A stretch of 64,000 nt of DNA from CBDIDH01 sp965277595 (GTDB lineage Bacteria; Planctomycetota; Planctomycetia; Isosphaerales; Isosphaeraceae), in assembly GCA_965277595.1 (NCBI GenBank), contig CBDIDH010000002.1:3348001-3412000 (forward strand), given 5' to 3'. Below, piece after piece: positions 32,707 to 42,228 of the stretch; position 1 is the first letter of the stretch; each line of letters starts with the position of its first letter. Position numbers and translations under genes: made by a program. The notes under the pieces were generated by a model. It was not told where the DNA came from. It did no database searches and saw only the letters and a program-made list of their open reading frames with translations.

Positions 32707-33918
32707 TCACTCGGCCTTGTTCTTGAGCTTCGCCATGACGAGTTTCGGGCCACGGAACTCGTATTCCACTTTGTCGCCGTCGCGGACCTGTCGGATGCCT
32801 TCGAGGACGATCTTCTCGCCCACGGCGGGACCTTTCTTGATGACGAAGATATCGTCCATCTCATTCTGGACAACAACTTCGCGCTGATGGACCACGTCGT
32901 CCTTATCAACGACGTAAACGTATCGCTTGTCCAGGATTTCGAAGGTCGCCCGCTGTGGGATGACGATGGCGTCTTTCAAGATCCGATGGATGACCACGTT
33001 ACCGGTCTGGCCGTGACGGAGCAGGCCGTCGGGGTTCGGAAAATCGGCGCGAAAGGGGATGTTGCCGGTCTCGTTGTTGAATTGAGCCTCAATGGCGCCG
33101 ATCGAGCCAAGCTGGGAGAACTTGTTGCCGTTGGCCAGCATGAGTTCGATCTGCTGGTCTTCCTTATGCTGGGTGGGCCCGGCCATGTAGTCGAGGTACT
33201 GAGCTTCGGGGACGTTGAAATAGACCCACATCACGCTGTTATCGGAAAGGGTGGTGAGGACGTCCCCCTCCTTGATCAGGCTGCCAAGCTGTTCGTGGAG
33301 GCGATCGACGATCCCATCGAAAGGCGCCCTGACATCGGTGAAGCTCACCTCGGCCCCGGCCAACTTGGCCTTGGCCTGGGCCTTCGCCAGCTTGGCGCCC
33401 AGCAGCGCGACCTCGTTCGGCGAGACGACTTTTCGCTCGGAAAGTTTTTGCGTGTAATTGAATTCAAGTTGAGCGAGATCTCTCTCGGCGGATTCGGCGT
33501 CGAGCTTCGCCTGGTAAAGAATGGGGACGATCTTGAACATCGAGGCGTCTTTCTTCACCGCCTGGCCTTCCTTGACCAGGATCTTCTCAAGATAGCCGCC
33601 TTCCAGAGCGCGAACATTGATATGTCGCTGTGAGTGGATCTGGCAGACATATTGCTGGGTAAGGACCACGGAGGTCGACTCAGGCTGTGTCACCACGACC
33701 TTGCGCTGTTCCTGATGGTGCTCCTCCGCCTCGTGCTTCTGAAAATAGGCATGGACCCGGCTGCTGATATGGTCAAGAGAGGTGTAAAGCTCTCGGGTGT
33801 GAAGGGAAGGGATGTCCTTGCGTGTCTTGTACAGGCCATAAATTCCGACGCCGACCAGGGCGAGGATGAGCATCAAGGAGGACATCGGCCGTCGCAAAAC
33901 GAAACGAATCGGATTCAT
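32707..33918 (-). CDS. RND efflux membrane-fusion protein (AcrA-like adaptor)
   Basis: 403 residues from the ATG at 33918, chosen because the basic R-F-V-L-R-R then stands just before the membrane anchor at about 12-30. A 19-codon upstream extension looks non-coding. After a histidine- and glutamate-rich stretch come the barrel-sandwich half (G-G-Y-L-E-K-I-L-V-K-E-G-Q-A-V-K-K), a helical hairpin (80-residue L-A-Q-L-E-F to A-K-L-A-G-A-E-V), and V-R-A-P-F-D-G-I-V-D-R-L. It lies directly upstream of the RND permease and should bridge it to the outer-membrane factor. Confidence 0.92.
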   Translation of the reverse strand: MNPIRFVLRRPMSSLMLILALVGVGIYGLYKTRKDIPSLHTRELYTSLDHISSRVHAYFQKHEAEEHHQEQRKVVVTQPESTSVVLTQQYVCQIHSQRHINVRALEGGYLEKILVKEGQAVKKDASMFKIVPILYQAKLDAESAERDLAQLEFNYTQKLSERKVVSPNEVALLGAKLAKAQAKAKLAGAEVSFTDVRAPFDGIVDRLHEQLGSLIKEGDVLTTLSDNSVMWVYFNVPEAQYLDYMAGPTQHKEDQQIELMLANGNKFSQLGSIGAIEAQFNNETGNIPFRADFPNPDGLLRHGQTGNVVIHRILKDAIVIPQRATFEILDKRYVYVVDKDDVVHQREVVVQNEMDDIFVIKKGPAVGEKIVLEGIRQVRDGDKVEYEFRGPKLVMAKLKNKAE

Positions 33919-34300
33919 TTCAGGGCTCCCGCTTGAGTCTGCTCGACTCGATTTTTCGACCGATCGCCAGGGCAAGGGAATGTGGTGCGAAGCTTCTGGA
34001 AGGAGTCGAGGCGGACGGCGATCCGACTCGATTTGGACGAAGGGGGGTGGGGTCGGACAGCGTCGGAAGGCGCCTGGATGGATACCCGACGTTTGGTCGG
34101 CGTTGATTGACCGTGGATGTCGGCGTCACGTCAAGGAAAATGACCAAGACGCGACGTTGAACCCAGGTTTCGGGTCGGGGCCAGGCATGGCCATCCCGCG
34201 CCGGTAACGTCGAATGCACGCCATCTCCGGCCGAAGCCTGGATGTTGCGCGAAAAGACCGGCAAGACAGCGCCGGCTTACCAGGGTCCTTCAGGCGGGGA
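33919..34300. other. Spacer between efflux adaptor and upstream small gene
   Basis: About 380 GC-rich bases. No coding signal recognised on either strand. The promoter of the adaptor-permease operon may lie here or beyond the small secreted gene. Confidence 0.45.
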
Positions 34301-34666
34301 TCAACAGCGGAGGGGATAGAGTGCGGTGATCGAGCGGGGGGCGATCAACTGACGGTCGGGAAGTCTGCGGAAGGAAGACGGGGAGACGAAGGAAAATCGA
34401 GCCTCAACCTGAGCGTCGGGCCGATCTTGCTCTTCATTCTCGGAGGCAAGGGCATTGACCTCCTCAACGGCGTCCGAGGCTCTCGCCGCGTTAAGACGCG
34501 TAGCCGTGGGACTCGAAGGTAACGCAAAATTGCGGCGGAGGCAATCGGGCCTGGACGAAGAGCTTGTATGCGTCGACATCCAGATGGGCGTGAGCAACGC
34601 CGATGCAAGAAGCGCCAGTGAACAGGCAATCAGGAGCGCGGAGAGCAAGCATTTACGGTGGGGCAT
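34301..34666 (-). CDS. Small secreted/anchored protein, unknown
   Basis: 121 residues from the ATG at 34666. M-P-H-R-K-C then a hydrophobic stretch (7-26, L-L-S-A-L-L-I-A-C-S-L) reads as a signal peptide or anchor. The rest is polar, with no family recognised. It lies between the divergent regulator and the efflux adaptor on the same strand as the pump. Coding is plausible but not certain. Confidence 0.4.
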   Translation of the reverse strand: MPHRKCLLSALLIACSLALLASALLTPIWMSTHTSSSSRPDCLRRNFALPSSPTATRLNAARASDAVEEVNALASENEEQDRPDAQVEARFSFVSPSSFRRLPDRQLIAPRSITALYPLRC

Positions 34667-35051
34667 GGACCCTCGCTTCTCGAACATTGTGATTCGAGAC
34701 TCTCTCGCCGGTTTTCGGCGAGCTGGCTATCCACCAAATCGCGTCGCAAATTCTCCTGCTGGCCGGGTGAACCCCGCGGCCTTCCGCTCTATACTAGGAT
34801 TCGTCGTGAGAGACGGCTCGAATTTCGACCTTCAACGCACGACTTGCGCGTCGTATAACTTATAACTTTGTTCCCGCTTGAAGTCAAGAGAAGGCGAAGG
34901 GTTGATCCCAGCCAGGCGTTCTCCCTTGGGTTGTTTCTGGAAGGAAGTTGGCTCCGGGCGCCTTGCCTCGCAGACCTTATCCTTCCCAGATTTCGGCAAC
35001 AACGCTTTTTGACCTCGTCAAACTCGACTCTCGACGTCGCTTCCAGGAAAC
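34667..35051. promoter_or_regulatory. Divergent promoter region between pump side and winged-helix regulator
   Basis: 385 bases between minus-strand and plus-strand genes. It contains an inverted repeat ACGAC-N6-GTCGT at 34839-34854 next to a tandem TATAACT (34854-34867), a hairpin of CGCCG/CGGCG near 34708, and otherwise no gene. A regulator of the MarR type often binds such a site beside its own gene and represses the neighbouring efflux genes. The operator is conjecture. Confidence 0.4.
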
Positions 35052-35390
35052 ATGGCAAACGAACACGGGTGGACATTCCTGAGTAATCACGCTCACGTGT
35101 TGCTCTGCATCGCGAATGAGCCGGAAGTCCGTCTTCGCGAGGTGGCGCTTCGGGTGGGAATCACCGAAAGAGCCGTCCAGCGAATCGTGACCGACCTTGA
35201 GCAAGGGGGTTATCTGACTCGCTCGCGCGAGGGGCGGCGGAATCGCTACGAGGTGTTCCTCGACCGCCCGCTCAGGCGTTCCGCCGTGTCCAACCACGAG
35301 GTCGGCGTCCTCCTCAACCTGCTTCTCCGGCACGACCAACCCGGTCTGGATGATTCGGGAATCATGACAGGTGGAGAACCACCGCCCTGA
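35052..35390 (+). CDS. Winged-helix transcriptional regulator (MarR-like)
   Basis: 112 residues. L-S-N-H-A-H-V-L-L-C-I-A, then V-R-L-R-E-V-A-L-R-V-G-I-T-E-R-A-V-Q-R-I-V-T-D-L-E-Q-G-G-Y is a clear helix-turn-helix, followed by the wing (S-R-E-G-R-R-N-R-Y-E). It stands between the pump genes (minus) and the outer-membrane factor (convergent), and probably regulates the efflux set. The ligand is unknown. The proline-rich C-terminus has no known function. Confidence 0.8.
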   Translation: MANEHGWTFLSNHAHVLLCIANEPEVRLREVALRVGITERAVQRIVTDLEQGGYLTRSREGRRNRYEVFLDRPLRRSAVSNHEVGVLLNLLLRHDQPGLDDSGIMTGGEPPP

Positions 35391-35457
35391 GACGCGTTGA
35401 GCCAGCGGCTCGGGCGTTTCTTCCCCGCTCAAGCAAATCTTGAGCCGGTCGACCCGT

Positions 35458-37479
35458 TTACTGGCTCGTTGGAGTCATCGTCGACGAGGCGGTGGGGGGA
35501 AGCGTGACGCCGCCGGCGTTGTCGGCGGGGACCTCTTCCGCGTTGGGATCGACGGTGAGGGCAGCATTCTGAGGCGGTATCAGGCGAATCGAGGAGGGGA
35601 TGGGACTGGTCTTGAGCCCGTCCTGTCTCTCGGTTGTCCTCTTGGCAAAAGGGTTTCGGTCGAGAATGCGAACGATGGCGGGTTCCCCGGCCCCCGCCTG
35701 ACTGAACGGGCCGGGGACAGTCGCGGGGGGCGGAAGGGGAGCCGGTTCCGGGCCGGGGGCCGTCGCGGGGGGGACTGGAACAGACGCGGGATCTCCCTCA
35801 ACCTGGGCTGGATCAAGCTGGTCGACCCGAGGAATGACGATCTGCTGGCCGACGAGCAGGTGCTCGGGGTCGGCGATCGCCGACTTGTTCGCCTTCCAGA
35901 GAGCCTTGGCGTAGCGGTCCGACTGGTAATAGAGCTGCGAAATCGACACCAGGGTGTCTCCCTCTCGGATGGTGTGGATGGTCGCGGGCGGCCCTTGCGC
36001 GGGTAACGGATTTGGCGCCGAGAGGAGACCGCCGCCGAGGGCCTGATAGGTGTTGGCGATCGCGGCAAGTTGCTGCGTCTTGGTATCGATCAAGGCCACC
36101 CGCGCGTCTCGAAGGTCGCGCTGGGCAAAGAGGACGTCGATGTATTCCGTGCGGGCATTCTGGAAGAGGTCGTCGGCGACCTTGACCGAGGCTTCGAGCG
36201 AGGCCAATTGCTGCTTCTTGATCTCGATGCTCTTGCTGTAGTTGTCCACCATCGCCATCCGGTTGATCACCTCGGTGAAGGCGTTCAAAACCACGCGCTG
36301 ATAGTTGTAGATAGCCTGCAACTGCCGGGCGTTCGCGGTCATGTACTGTGCCCGGATCGCTCTCTTGTTGACAAACGGGCCGACGAGACCGGCCGCGAGG
36401 TTGCCAATAACCGCCTGTGGTTCGAAGAGGTGGTTGATGACGAAGGAATCGAGTCCCGTGCCGCCGCTGAGCACGAGCTGAGGAAAGAAGTTGATCCGGG
36501 CGACCTTGACGTCAAGCCCGGACGCCGCCAGCTCGCGTTCCGCCTGTCGGATATCTGGACGGTTCTGAAGCAACTGAGAGGGTACTCCCAGGTTCAGAGA
36601 GTGAATGGTGAGATTGTAAAAACCCGCGGACATACGCTCGACATTCTGTGGGTAGCGATTGACGAGGAAGTTGATTCGATTTTCCGCGACGACGATGTCC
36701 TGATTCACGATCAGCTTTTCGCTTCGGTTTCGTTGAAGTTCCGCCTGGAATCGCAGGACGGGAAGCTCGTTGCCGCGTCCGAATTCCTTTCGGTCCTGGG
36801 CGATCTGAAGACTGCGCTGCTGAAGCTCGATGATCTGATCCAGGTTTTCAAGCCGTTTGTCGTACGACATCAGCCGGTAATATTTTTCGGCGATCTCGGC
36901 GACAAGCTGGGTCATGAAGAAGTTCCGCCTCTCGATGGCGGCGTTGTAGCGCTGTCCGGCGGCGTCGCGGGCATTGCGCAACTGCCTGTAGATGTCAAGC
37001 TGCCAGGAGAGGTTGATGCCGCCCCCGAAATTCCCATGCGCCAGGGAAAAATACTGCCCAGGAAGATAAGGGTCGCTGAGAATGCCGGCACCTTCCAGTG
37101 TGAACCGGCTGGCCCGACTCAGTCCCGCGCCGGCTCCCAGGCTAACGAAGGGGAGGTAGGCCCCTGACCTTGCCAGGATCTCGTTGCCAGCGATCTGGAT
37201 CTCTTCATTCATGACCTTCAACTCTCGATTGCCGGCCATCGCCTGGCGAATCAAGCAGGTCAGCAAGGGGTCTTGATAAAATTCTTCAATCGTGAGCTTC
37301 GACGAATTCTCCGCGTTCGGCGGACCGTTGTCGGCCGGCAAGGCCGGCGCCGCCTCGGGACGACGGAGGAGGGGGATTCCGCAGGAGGGCAGCACGAGCA
37401 ACATGATGACACAAGTCATTGCTTGCGCCATCATCCGCTTCCAACGCTTGACGCTCGAAGATCTCAGTAAGAGGATCAT
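35458..37479 (-). CDS. Outer-membrane efflux factor (OprM/TolC-like) with C-terminal LysM domain
   Basis: 673 residues from the ATG at 37479. The basic S-S-S-V-K-R-W-K-R before a hydrophobic core ending in L-P-S-C (lipobox) gives a lipoprotein start. The two repeats of the outer-membrane factor follow (E-E-F-Y-Q-D-P-L-L, then R-P-D-I-R-Q-A-E-R-E-L-A), forming the beta-barrel and helical tunnel. Unusually, a LysM domain (about 501-550: I-R-E-G-D-T-L, then L-L-V-G-Q-Q-I-V-I-P) and a proline-rich tail of 120 residues are attached. It completes the pump with the adaptor and permease genes. Confidence 0.87.
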   Translation of the reverse strand: MILLLRSSSVKRWKRMMAQAMTCVIMLLVLPSCGIPLLRRPEAAPALPADNGPPNAENSSKLTIEEFYQDPLLTCLIRQAMAGNRELKVMNEEIQIAGNEILARSGAYLPFVSLGAGAGLSRASRFTLEGAGILSDPYLPGQYFSLAHGNFGGGINLSWQLDIYRQLRNARDAAGQRYNAAIERRNFFMTQLVAEIAEKYYRLMSYDKRLENLDQIIELQQRSLQIAQDRKEFGRGNELPVLRFQAELQRNRSEKLIVNQDIVVAENRINFLVNRYPQNVERMSAGFYNLTIHSLNLGVPSQLLQNRPDIRQAERELAASGLDVKVARINFFPQLVLSGGTGLDSFVINHLFEPQAVIGNLAAGLVGPFVNKRAIRAQYMTANARQLQAIYNYQRVVLNAFTEVINRMAMVDNYSKSIEIKKQQLASLEASVKVADDLFQNARTEYIDVLFAQRDLRDARVALIDTKTQQLAAIANTYQALGGGLLSAPNPLPAQGPPATIHTIREGDTLVSISQLYYQSDRYAKALWKANKSAIADPEHLLVGQQIVIPRVDQLDPAQVEGDPASVPVPPATAPGPEPAPLPPPATVPGPFSQAGAGEPAIVRILDRNPFAKRTTERQDGLKTSPIPSSIRLIPPQNAALTVDPNAEEVPADNAGGVTLPPTASSTMTPTSQ

Positions 37480-38332
37480 GCGCCCCGTCCTTGAGAAGTA
37501 TGCGATGGTCGGCCATGCCGCCAAACAGGAATCGGCGATCCATTCACGACTTGAGCGGCTCTCACCCGTGGCCGTCCTCGGCAAACGGGCGAATTGATCC
37601 CCTCGGTGCGAGACTCTGTATTCATCGACTTGCGACAACTGTGACGTTAATGCCGAGTCGTCCGATTGAAGGGATTATCTGGGTTCTGTGGGTGCCGTGC
37701 CAGGCGATGGCGGAGTTCAAACTTCCCGGCGTTGAAGCATTTACGTGATGGGAAACCGTCAAATTTGTTCGAAGCTGTTCGCCTCTGCCCATTGCTTTCG
37801 CTCCCTCGAAACGCCTTTTACCGTCTTTTCCAGGCTGATCTGCTTGAAAAATCGAGATCGTCACGACATACGGACGCGAGGCAGGATCGGAGAATTTTGC
37901 ACGCATGATCGTCGCGTTGGAGCGACTGAGTTTCGGGCACCTTTCGACCCTTTCATTTCAAGAGTCGACCGCATACCCGCTCCCGTCCGCGCCCTCGCCC
38001 TTCATGGGCAAGGTTATCCACGAGGTTGGAAACCGGCGTTGTCTTCTGGAATTCCGCATCTTGTCCCGTCCAGCGTGCCCTCCGTCGTTTCCGTTGAACG
38101 AGTTGAAGGAGGGCAAATCGTCACGACCAGCCACGAAATCGGCGGAGACGTTTTCGCTGGCCCTGCGCGACGAATGGTGAGAAATGCCCTTTCTTGTGCG
38201 TCCTTCAAGAGCGGCACACGCTGACGGTTTCCCACCCCCGCTCAATTCACCATTGGAAATCTCTCTCACCTCGCGGTTAAACTGAAACCCTGAGTCGAAC
38301 AGATCCATCACGATTCCCAACGAGGACAGAGG
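37480..38332. other. 853-base divergent intergenic region
   Basis: Between the outer-membrane factor (minus) and the TAXI-type gene (plus). Short frames are open on both strands (for example 37622-37906 minus, 37905-38180 plus), but none has a ribosome site or family features. It should hold the two divergent promoters; nothing else is supported. Confidence 0.5.
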
Positions 38333-39886
38333 GTGCCAAGCGGTCGAATCCGGCGGGTTGCTAGGGAGTGGGTGGCGGCGGCCCTCGGGCTCTCGGCGCT
38401 CGCTGTCGCCGCGGCGGTCTACTTTGTCGAGACCGCGCCCGTCACCTATCGGTTGACGATCACCGCGGGACGTTCCGAGGGCCTGCGACACCAGATCGCC
38501 GCGCATCTCGCCGCCGTCGTTCGGTCCCGAGGCGTGATCCTTCGACTCGTCGAGACGACCGGGTCCGAGTCGGCCCTCGACCGGGTCAACTCCGGCGCTC
38601 TTGACCTCGCCCTCGTGCAAGGAGGGCTTGACTCGACCGATCGGCCCGACGTCCGCCAGGCCGCCTCGTTGCGGATCGAACCGCTTCACCTGCTTGTCAA
38701 GGCCGAGATCGACCCCGACGCTCAAGAGGGCCAGGGCCTGGAATTTCTCCGGGGCAAGACCGTCAACCTTGGCGAACTTGGCGGCGGCACGCATAACCTG
38801 GCTCGTGAGGTTCTCGCCTTCGCGGGGCTTGACGCCCCGATCGGAGCTTCGGCTGGAAGTTACCTACCGAAGACGCTGAGCTACGGCAGGCTCCTGGCCG
38901 AGACCGACCGATCTCGACTCCCCGATGCCATCTTCCTCGTTTCGGGATTGCCGTCACCGGTGGCCAGGCACCTCGTCACCCGGCACAACTTCCGGCTCGC
39001 CCCTTTACGCTTTGGCGAGGCCTTCGCGCTCGATGCGCTTCCGCCGCGTCAGGGGCCGTCGCCCCCGCCGCCGCCTCCATCCCCGGGCGAAGGCTCGGAC
39101 GTCGACCGCGTCCACATTCAGAACACCGAGATTCCCGCGTACACGTACAGCGTGGCCCCGCCCGTCCCTCCGCGGACCATTCCGACATTCGGAACGCGCC
39201 TTCTTCTCGTCGCCGGCCGGCGTGTGAAGCCTCAGGCGGTCGCTCGACTCCTGGAAGCCTCTTATGAAAGCGGCCCTGGCGGCCCCGCGCTCGACCCGGC
39301 CCTGCTGGAGGTTCGCCCCGAGTTACCCTGGCACGACGGCGCCATTCTGTATCGAGACCGCAACAAGCCGCTGATTATCGGCGACGCCATTGACCTTCTC
39401 GAAAAGGGAACGAGCCTCACGGGGGCACTCCTCGGCGGCGCCTTCTTTCTCTGGCAGTGGTATCGTCAAAGGGTGCGAAGACGTCGCGAGTTGGGCTTTG
39501 AAACGTACATGCTCAAGGTCACCGCGATCGAAGAGCGGGCGCTTCACACCGAGATGGGAGCCCGGTTTGATCTCAAGGAGTTGCTTCGGCTCGAAGTCGA
39601 GCTTGGCGGCCTCAAAAGCGAGGCACTGCAACGCTTTGCCGCGGGCGAGTTCGAAGGCGAGCAACTCATTTCCGGTTTCATCACACACGTCAACGACGCG
39701 CGCGACCACCTGACCCGCCTGATCCTTCACGAGCGCGACAACCTGGAAGGGCTGGCCGCTCGCGAGAGCCGGACCGCCGAGGCTGTTTGGTACGAGGCCG
39801 TCGGCGACCTTGCCCATAATCCCGGAAACTTGCCCGCGCACCCAGACGGCCTTGGCGCGGTGACGGACGAGGTTATCGGGCCTTGA
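38333..39886 (+). CDS. TAXI-type periplasmic binding protein with C-terminal anchor
   Basis: 517 residues from GTG 38333 after an AGGACAGAGGG site. An N-terminal membrane segment (about 11-31) is followed by an NMT1/TAXI-like binding fold: I-T-A-G-R-S-E-G, then L-V-E-T-T-G-S-E-S-A-L and L-A-L-V-Q-G-G-L near 95-100, and G-K-T-V-N-L-G-E-L-G-G-G-T-H. A proline-rich loop (about 242-255) precedes a second membrane span near 360-378 (G-A-L-L-G-G-A-F-F-L-W) and a cytoplasmic helical tail. The double anchor suggests a membrane sensor rather than a free transporter subunit. Ligand unknown. Confidence 0.72.
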   Translation: MPSGRIRRVAREWVAAALGLSALAVAAAVYFVETAPVTYRLTITAGRSEGLRHQIAAHLAAVVRSRGVILRLVETTGSESALDRVNSGALDLALVQGGLDSTDRPDVRQAASLRIEPLHLLVKAEIDPDAQEGQGLEFLRGKTVNLGELGGGTHNLAREVLAFAGLDAPIGASAGSYLPKTLSYGRLLAETDRSRLPDAIFLVSGLPSPVARHLVTRHNFRLAPLRFGEAFALDALPPRQGPSPPPPPPSPGEGSDVDRVHIQNTEIPAYTYSVAPPVPPRTIPTFGTRLLLVAGRRVKPQAVARLLEASYESGPGGPALDPALLEVRPELPWHDGAILYRDRNKPLIIGDAIDLLEKGTSLTGALLGGAFFLWQWYRQRVRRRRELGFETYMLKVTAIEERALHTEMGARFDLKELLRLEVELGGLKSEALQRFAAGEFEGEQLISGFITHVNDARDHLTRLILHERDNLEGLAARESRTAEAVWYEAVGDLAHNPGNLPAHPDGLGAVTDEVIGP

Positions 39887-39987
39887 ACCGCTGTGGGTCT
39901 TCGCCTTCGGATCTGTTATTCTGAGAAACCGGGGACGAGGCGCGCCGATCGGGCGAACACCTGGACGGTTCTTGGGCGGGGGCGAAC

Positions 39988-41352
39988 GTGAGCGGAACTC
40001 GGATCGCGAGCGTTTCGGGATTGCGAGGCGTGGTGGGCGACGGCCTTGATCCGGCGACGGCCTTGGAATTCGCCGCCGCCTACGCGTCGACCTGCGCGGC
40101 CGGACCGATTGTCGTCGGCCATGACGGCCGGGTCTCCGCCCCTGTGTTCATGCCGGCGGTCCTGGCCGGAATCACGGGCACCGGTCGCGATGCCCTTCTC
40201 GTCGGTCCCGCCGCGACGCCGACCCTGGGACGCCTCGTCCGCGATCAAGGCGCCGCCGGAGGCGTGATGATCTCCGCCTCACATAACCCCCCGTCTTACA
40301 ACGGCTTGAAGTTTTTTCAGCCCGAAGGCATGGTGCTGAGCTCCCTTCAGGGCCGCGAGGTTCTCCGACGCTTCGAAGACCGGATTTTTGGATGGGCCTC
40401 GTGGGATTCTCTTGGTCGGGTTCGATCCCTCGAAGATCCCGACGGAGCCCACCTCAACGCCGTCCTCAAGACCGTGGACGTGAACCTGATCCGCAAGAAG
40501 GCGTTTCCGGTGTTGCTTGATGCCTGTCATGGTGGCGGCGGCCGGATGGGTTCGGAATTGCTCCGCGCTCTCGGCTGCAAGGCGGTCGTGCTCGGCGGTC
40601 AGCCCGATGGCCGGTACGACCACACTCCTGAACCGACCGAGGTCAATCTTCGGTCCTTCGCCTCGATCGTCCCCGCCACGGGTGCCGCGGTGGGTTTCGC
40701 GCAGGACCCAGATGCCGACCGCCTCGCCGTCGTTGATGAGACGGGGCGGTACATCGGCGAGGAATTGACGCTCGCACTCGCCGCTCGTCGTCGCCTGAAA
40801 CAAATTCGAGGCCCCGTCGTCATCAACCTTTCGACCTCGCAGATTACCGAGGCGGTTGCCGCCGAGTTTGATTGCCCTGTTTACCGGTCGGCCGTCGGCG
40901 AGATCAACGTGGTGGAACGGATGCGTGAAGTGAACGCGGTTCTCGGCGGCGAAGGCAACGGCGGCGTGATTGACCCTCGCGTTGGCTTCGTTCGCGATAG
41001 CTTCGTGGCGATTGCCCTGATCCTCGACCTCATGGCCGAGTCGGGTCAGCTACTCTCGGCCCTCGTGGATTCGCTTCCCAAGTTTGCGATGGTCAAGCAT
41101 CAGTATCCAATCGCCGGCGCGGGGGGACCAGACTCCGTGGCGGCGCTCTGGGATCGCGTCCGTTCGAAATATCCGGATGCCAAGGCCGACCGTTGCGATG
41201 GCCTTCGGCTCGCCTGGCCCGACCGCTGGGTGCATGTCCGCGCGAGCAACACCGAGCCGATTGTCCGAGTAATCGCCGAGGCTGGCGATGCGACCCAGGC
41301 CGATGCCCTCGCCCGAGAGGTCGGTCAGGCTGTCACCTCGGGAGTGTCCTGA
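39988..41352 (+). CDS. Phosphohexomutase (GlmM / phosphomannomutase family)
   Basis: 454 residues from GTG 39988. Domain landmarks are present: S98 in S-A-S-H-N-P-P (phosphoserine loop), the metal-binding D240, D242 and D244 in D-P-D-A-D-R, G-E-G-N-G-G and the phosphate-binding R-A-S-N-T-E-P near the end. It interconverts hexose 1- and 6-phosphates, most likely glucosamine for the cell wall; glmM versus manB is not decided by sequence alone. A HAD phosphatase gene follows after three bases. Confidence 0.9.
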   Translation: MSGTRIASVSGLRGVVGDGLDPATALEFAAAYASTCAAGPIVVGHDGRVSAPVFMPAVLAGITGTGRDALLVGPAATPTLGRLVRDQGAAGGVMISASHNPPSYNGLKFFQPEGMVLSSLQGREVLRRFEDRIFGWASWDSLGRVRSLEDPDGAHLNAVLKTVDVNLIRKKAFPVLLDACHGGGGRMGSELLRALGCKAVVLGGQPDGRYDHTPEPTEVNLRSFASIVPATGAAVGFAQDPDADRLAVVDETGRYIGEELTLALAARRRLKQIRGPVVINLSTSQITEAVAAEFDCPVYRSAVGEINVVERMREVNAVLGGEGNGGVIDPRVGFVRDSFVAIALILDLMAESGQLLSALVDSLPKFAMVKHQYPIAGAGGPDSVAALWDRVRSKYPDAKADRCDGLRLAWPDRWVHVRASNTEPIVRVIAEAGDATQADALAREVGQAVTSGVS

Positions 41353-41355
41353 GCG

Positions 41356-42066
41356 ATGACCTGGCCGACCTACGAGACCAACCCCAGCGCCGCGTTCATC
41401 GACGTTGACGGCACCCTCCTGGCCCAGACGACGACCTTTCTCTTCGCGCGCATCCTTCGACGTCGGGGCCTCTTACGACGTTCGTTCGTGCTCCGGGCGG
41501 TTTATCACGGCCTTCAGCATCGGTTTGGCCGGCTGGATTACGGAAAGCTCGTTAACTTCGGGCTCAAGAGCATCGCAACGATCCCCGTCGTTGATCTGGA
41601 ACGGATCGCCTACGATAATTTCGCCGAATTCGTGAAGCCTCGACTCTTTGAGGGCGTCGTCGATCATTTCACGACCCTGCGCAAAGGGGGAACGAAGCTC
41701 GTGCTGGTCTCGTCGTCGCCGGGAATCGTGATCGAGCCACTCTCGATCTACCTTGGCTGCACCGCGACGCTGACCACACCGGTTTTGATCCAGCGCGGTC
41801 GAGTCGTCGGAATTGGTTCTGGCCCTGCCTGTTATGGCGAGGGCAAGAAATATTACGCCGAGCAATGGGCGGCCGAGCGCGGGATCGCGATGGACGAAAC
41901 GGCCGCGTATGCGGATAATTGGAGCGACCGGGCCTTGCTCGAACGGGTCGGCCGCCCCGTGGTGGTTCGCCCCCACGGTAAGCTCGCCCGACTGGCGCGA
42001 CGACGCGGTTGGGACATTGTCCGCCCCCGGAGTCAACGCGCTCCCGATCAACATTCCGAGAACTGA
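41356..42066 (+). CDS. HAD superfamily hydrolase (PSP-like, subfamily IB)
   Basis: 236 residues. F-I-D-V-D-G-T-L (nucleophile D16, D18) opens the fold, V-S-S-S-P-G is motif II, and Y-A-D-N-W-S-D near 190 is motif IV. G-K-K-Y-Y gives the lysine of motif III. The fold matches phosphoserine-phosphatase-like and lysophosphatidate-type HAD-IB enzymes. It is coupled to the hexomutase gene by a three-base gap, so the substrate may be a sugar phosphate. Confidence 0.85.
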   Translation: MTWPTYETNPSAAFIDVDGTLLAQTTTFLFARILRRRGLLRRSFVLRAVYHGLQHRFGRLDYGKLVNFGLKSIATIPVVDLERIAYDNFAEFVKPRLFEGVVDHFTTLRKGGTKLVLVSSSPGIVIEPLSIYLGCTATLTTPVLIQRGRVVGIGSGPACYGEGKKYYAEQWAAERGIAMDETAAYADNWSDRALLERVGRPVVVRPHGKLARLARRRGWDIVRPRSQRAPDQHSEN

Positions 42067-42228
42067 GTCGCGGCTTCAAACGTAGGATCAGATCAAGGAC
42101 CAAGTACGGACTGGCGAGTTTTACCGCCGGACCTGTCCGTTCCTCGGTGCGGCCGTTCGCGTCACTTGAACGATGCGAGACATGGCGGGCACCGTACCCG
42201 ACGGCTGACCGGCTGGGAGTTGACCGCG

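Noticed and set aside
37622..38224. Small genes in the large divergent gap before the TAXI-type gene
   Set aside because: Open frames overlap on both strands, have no family patterns and weak or absent ribosome sites.
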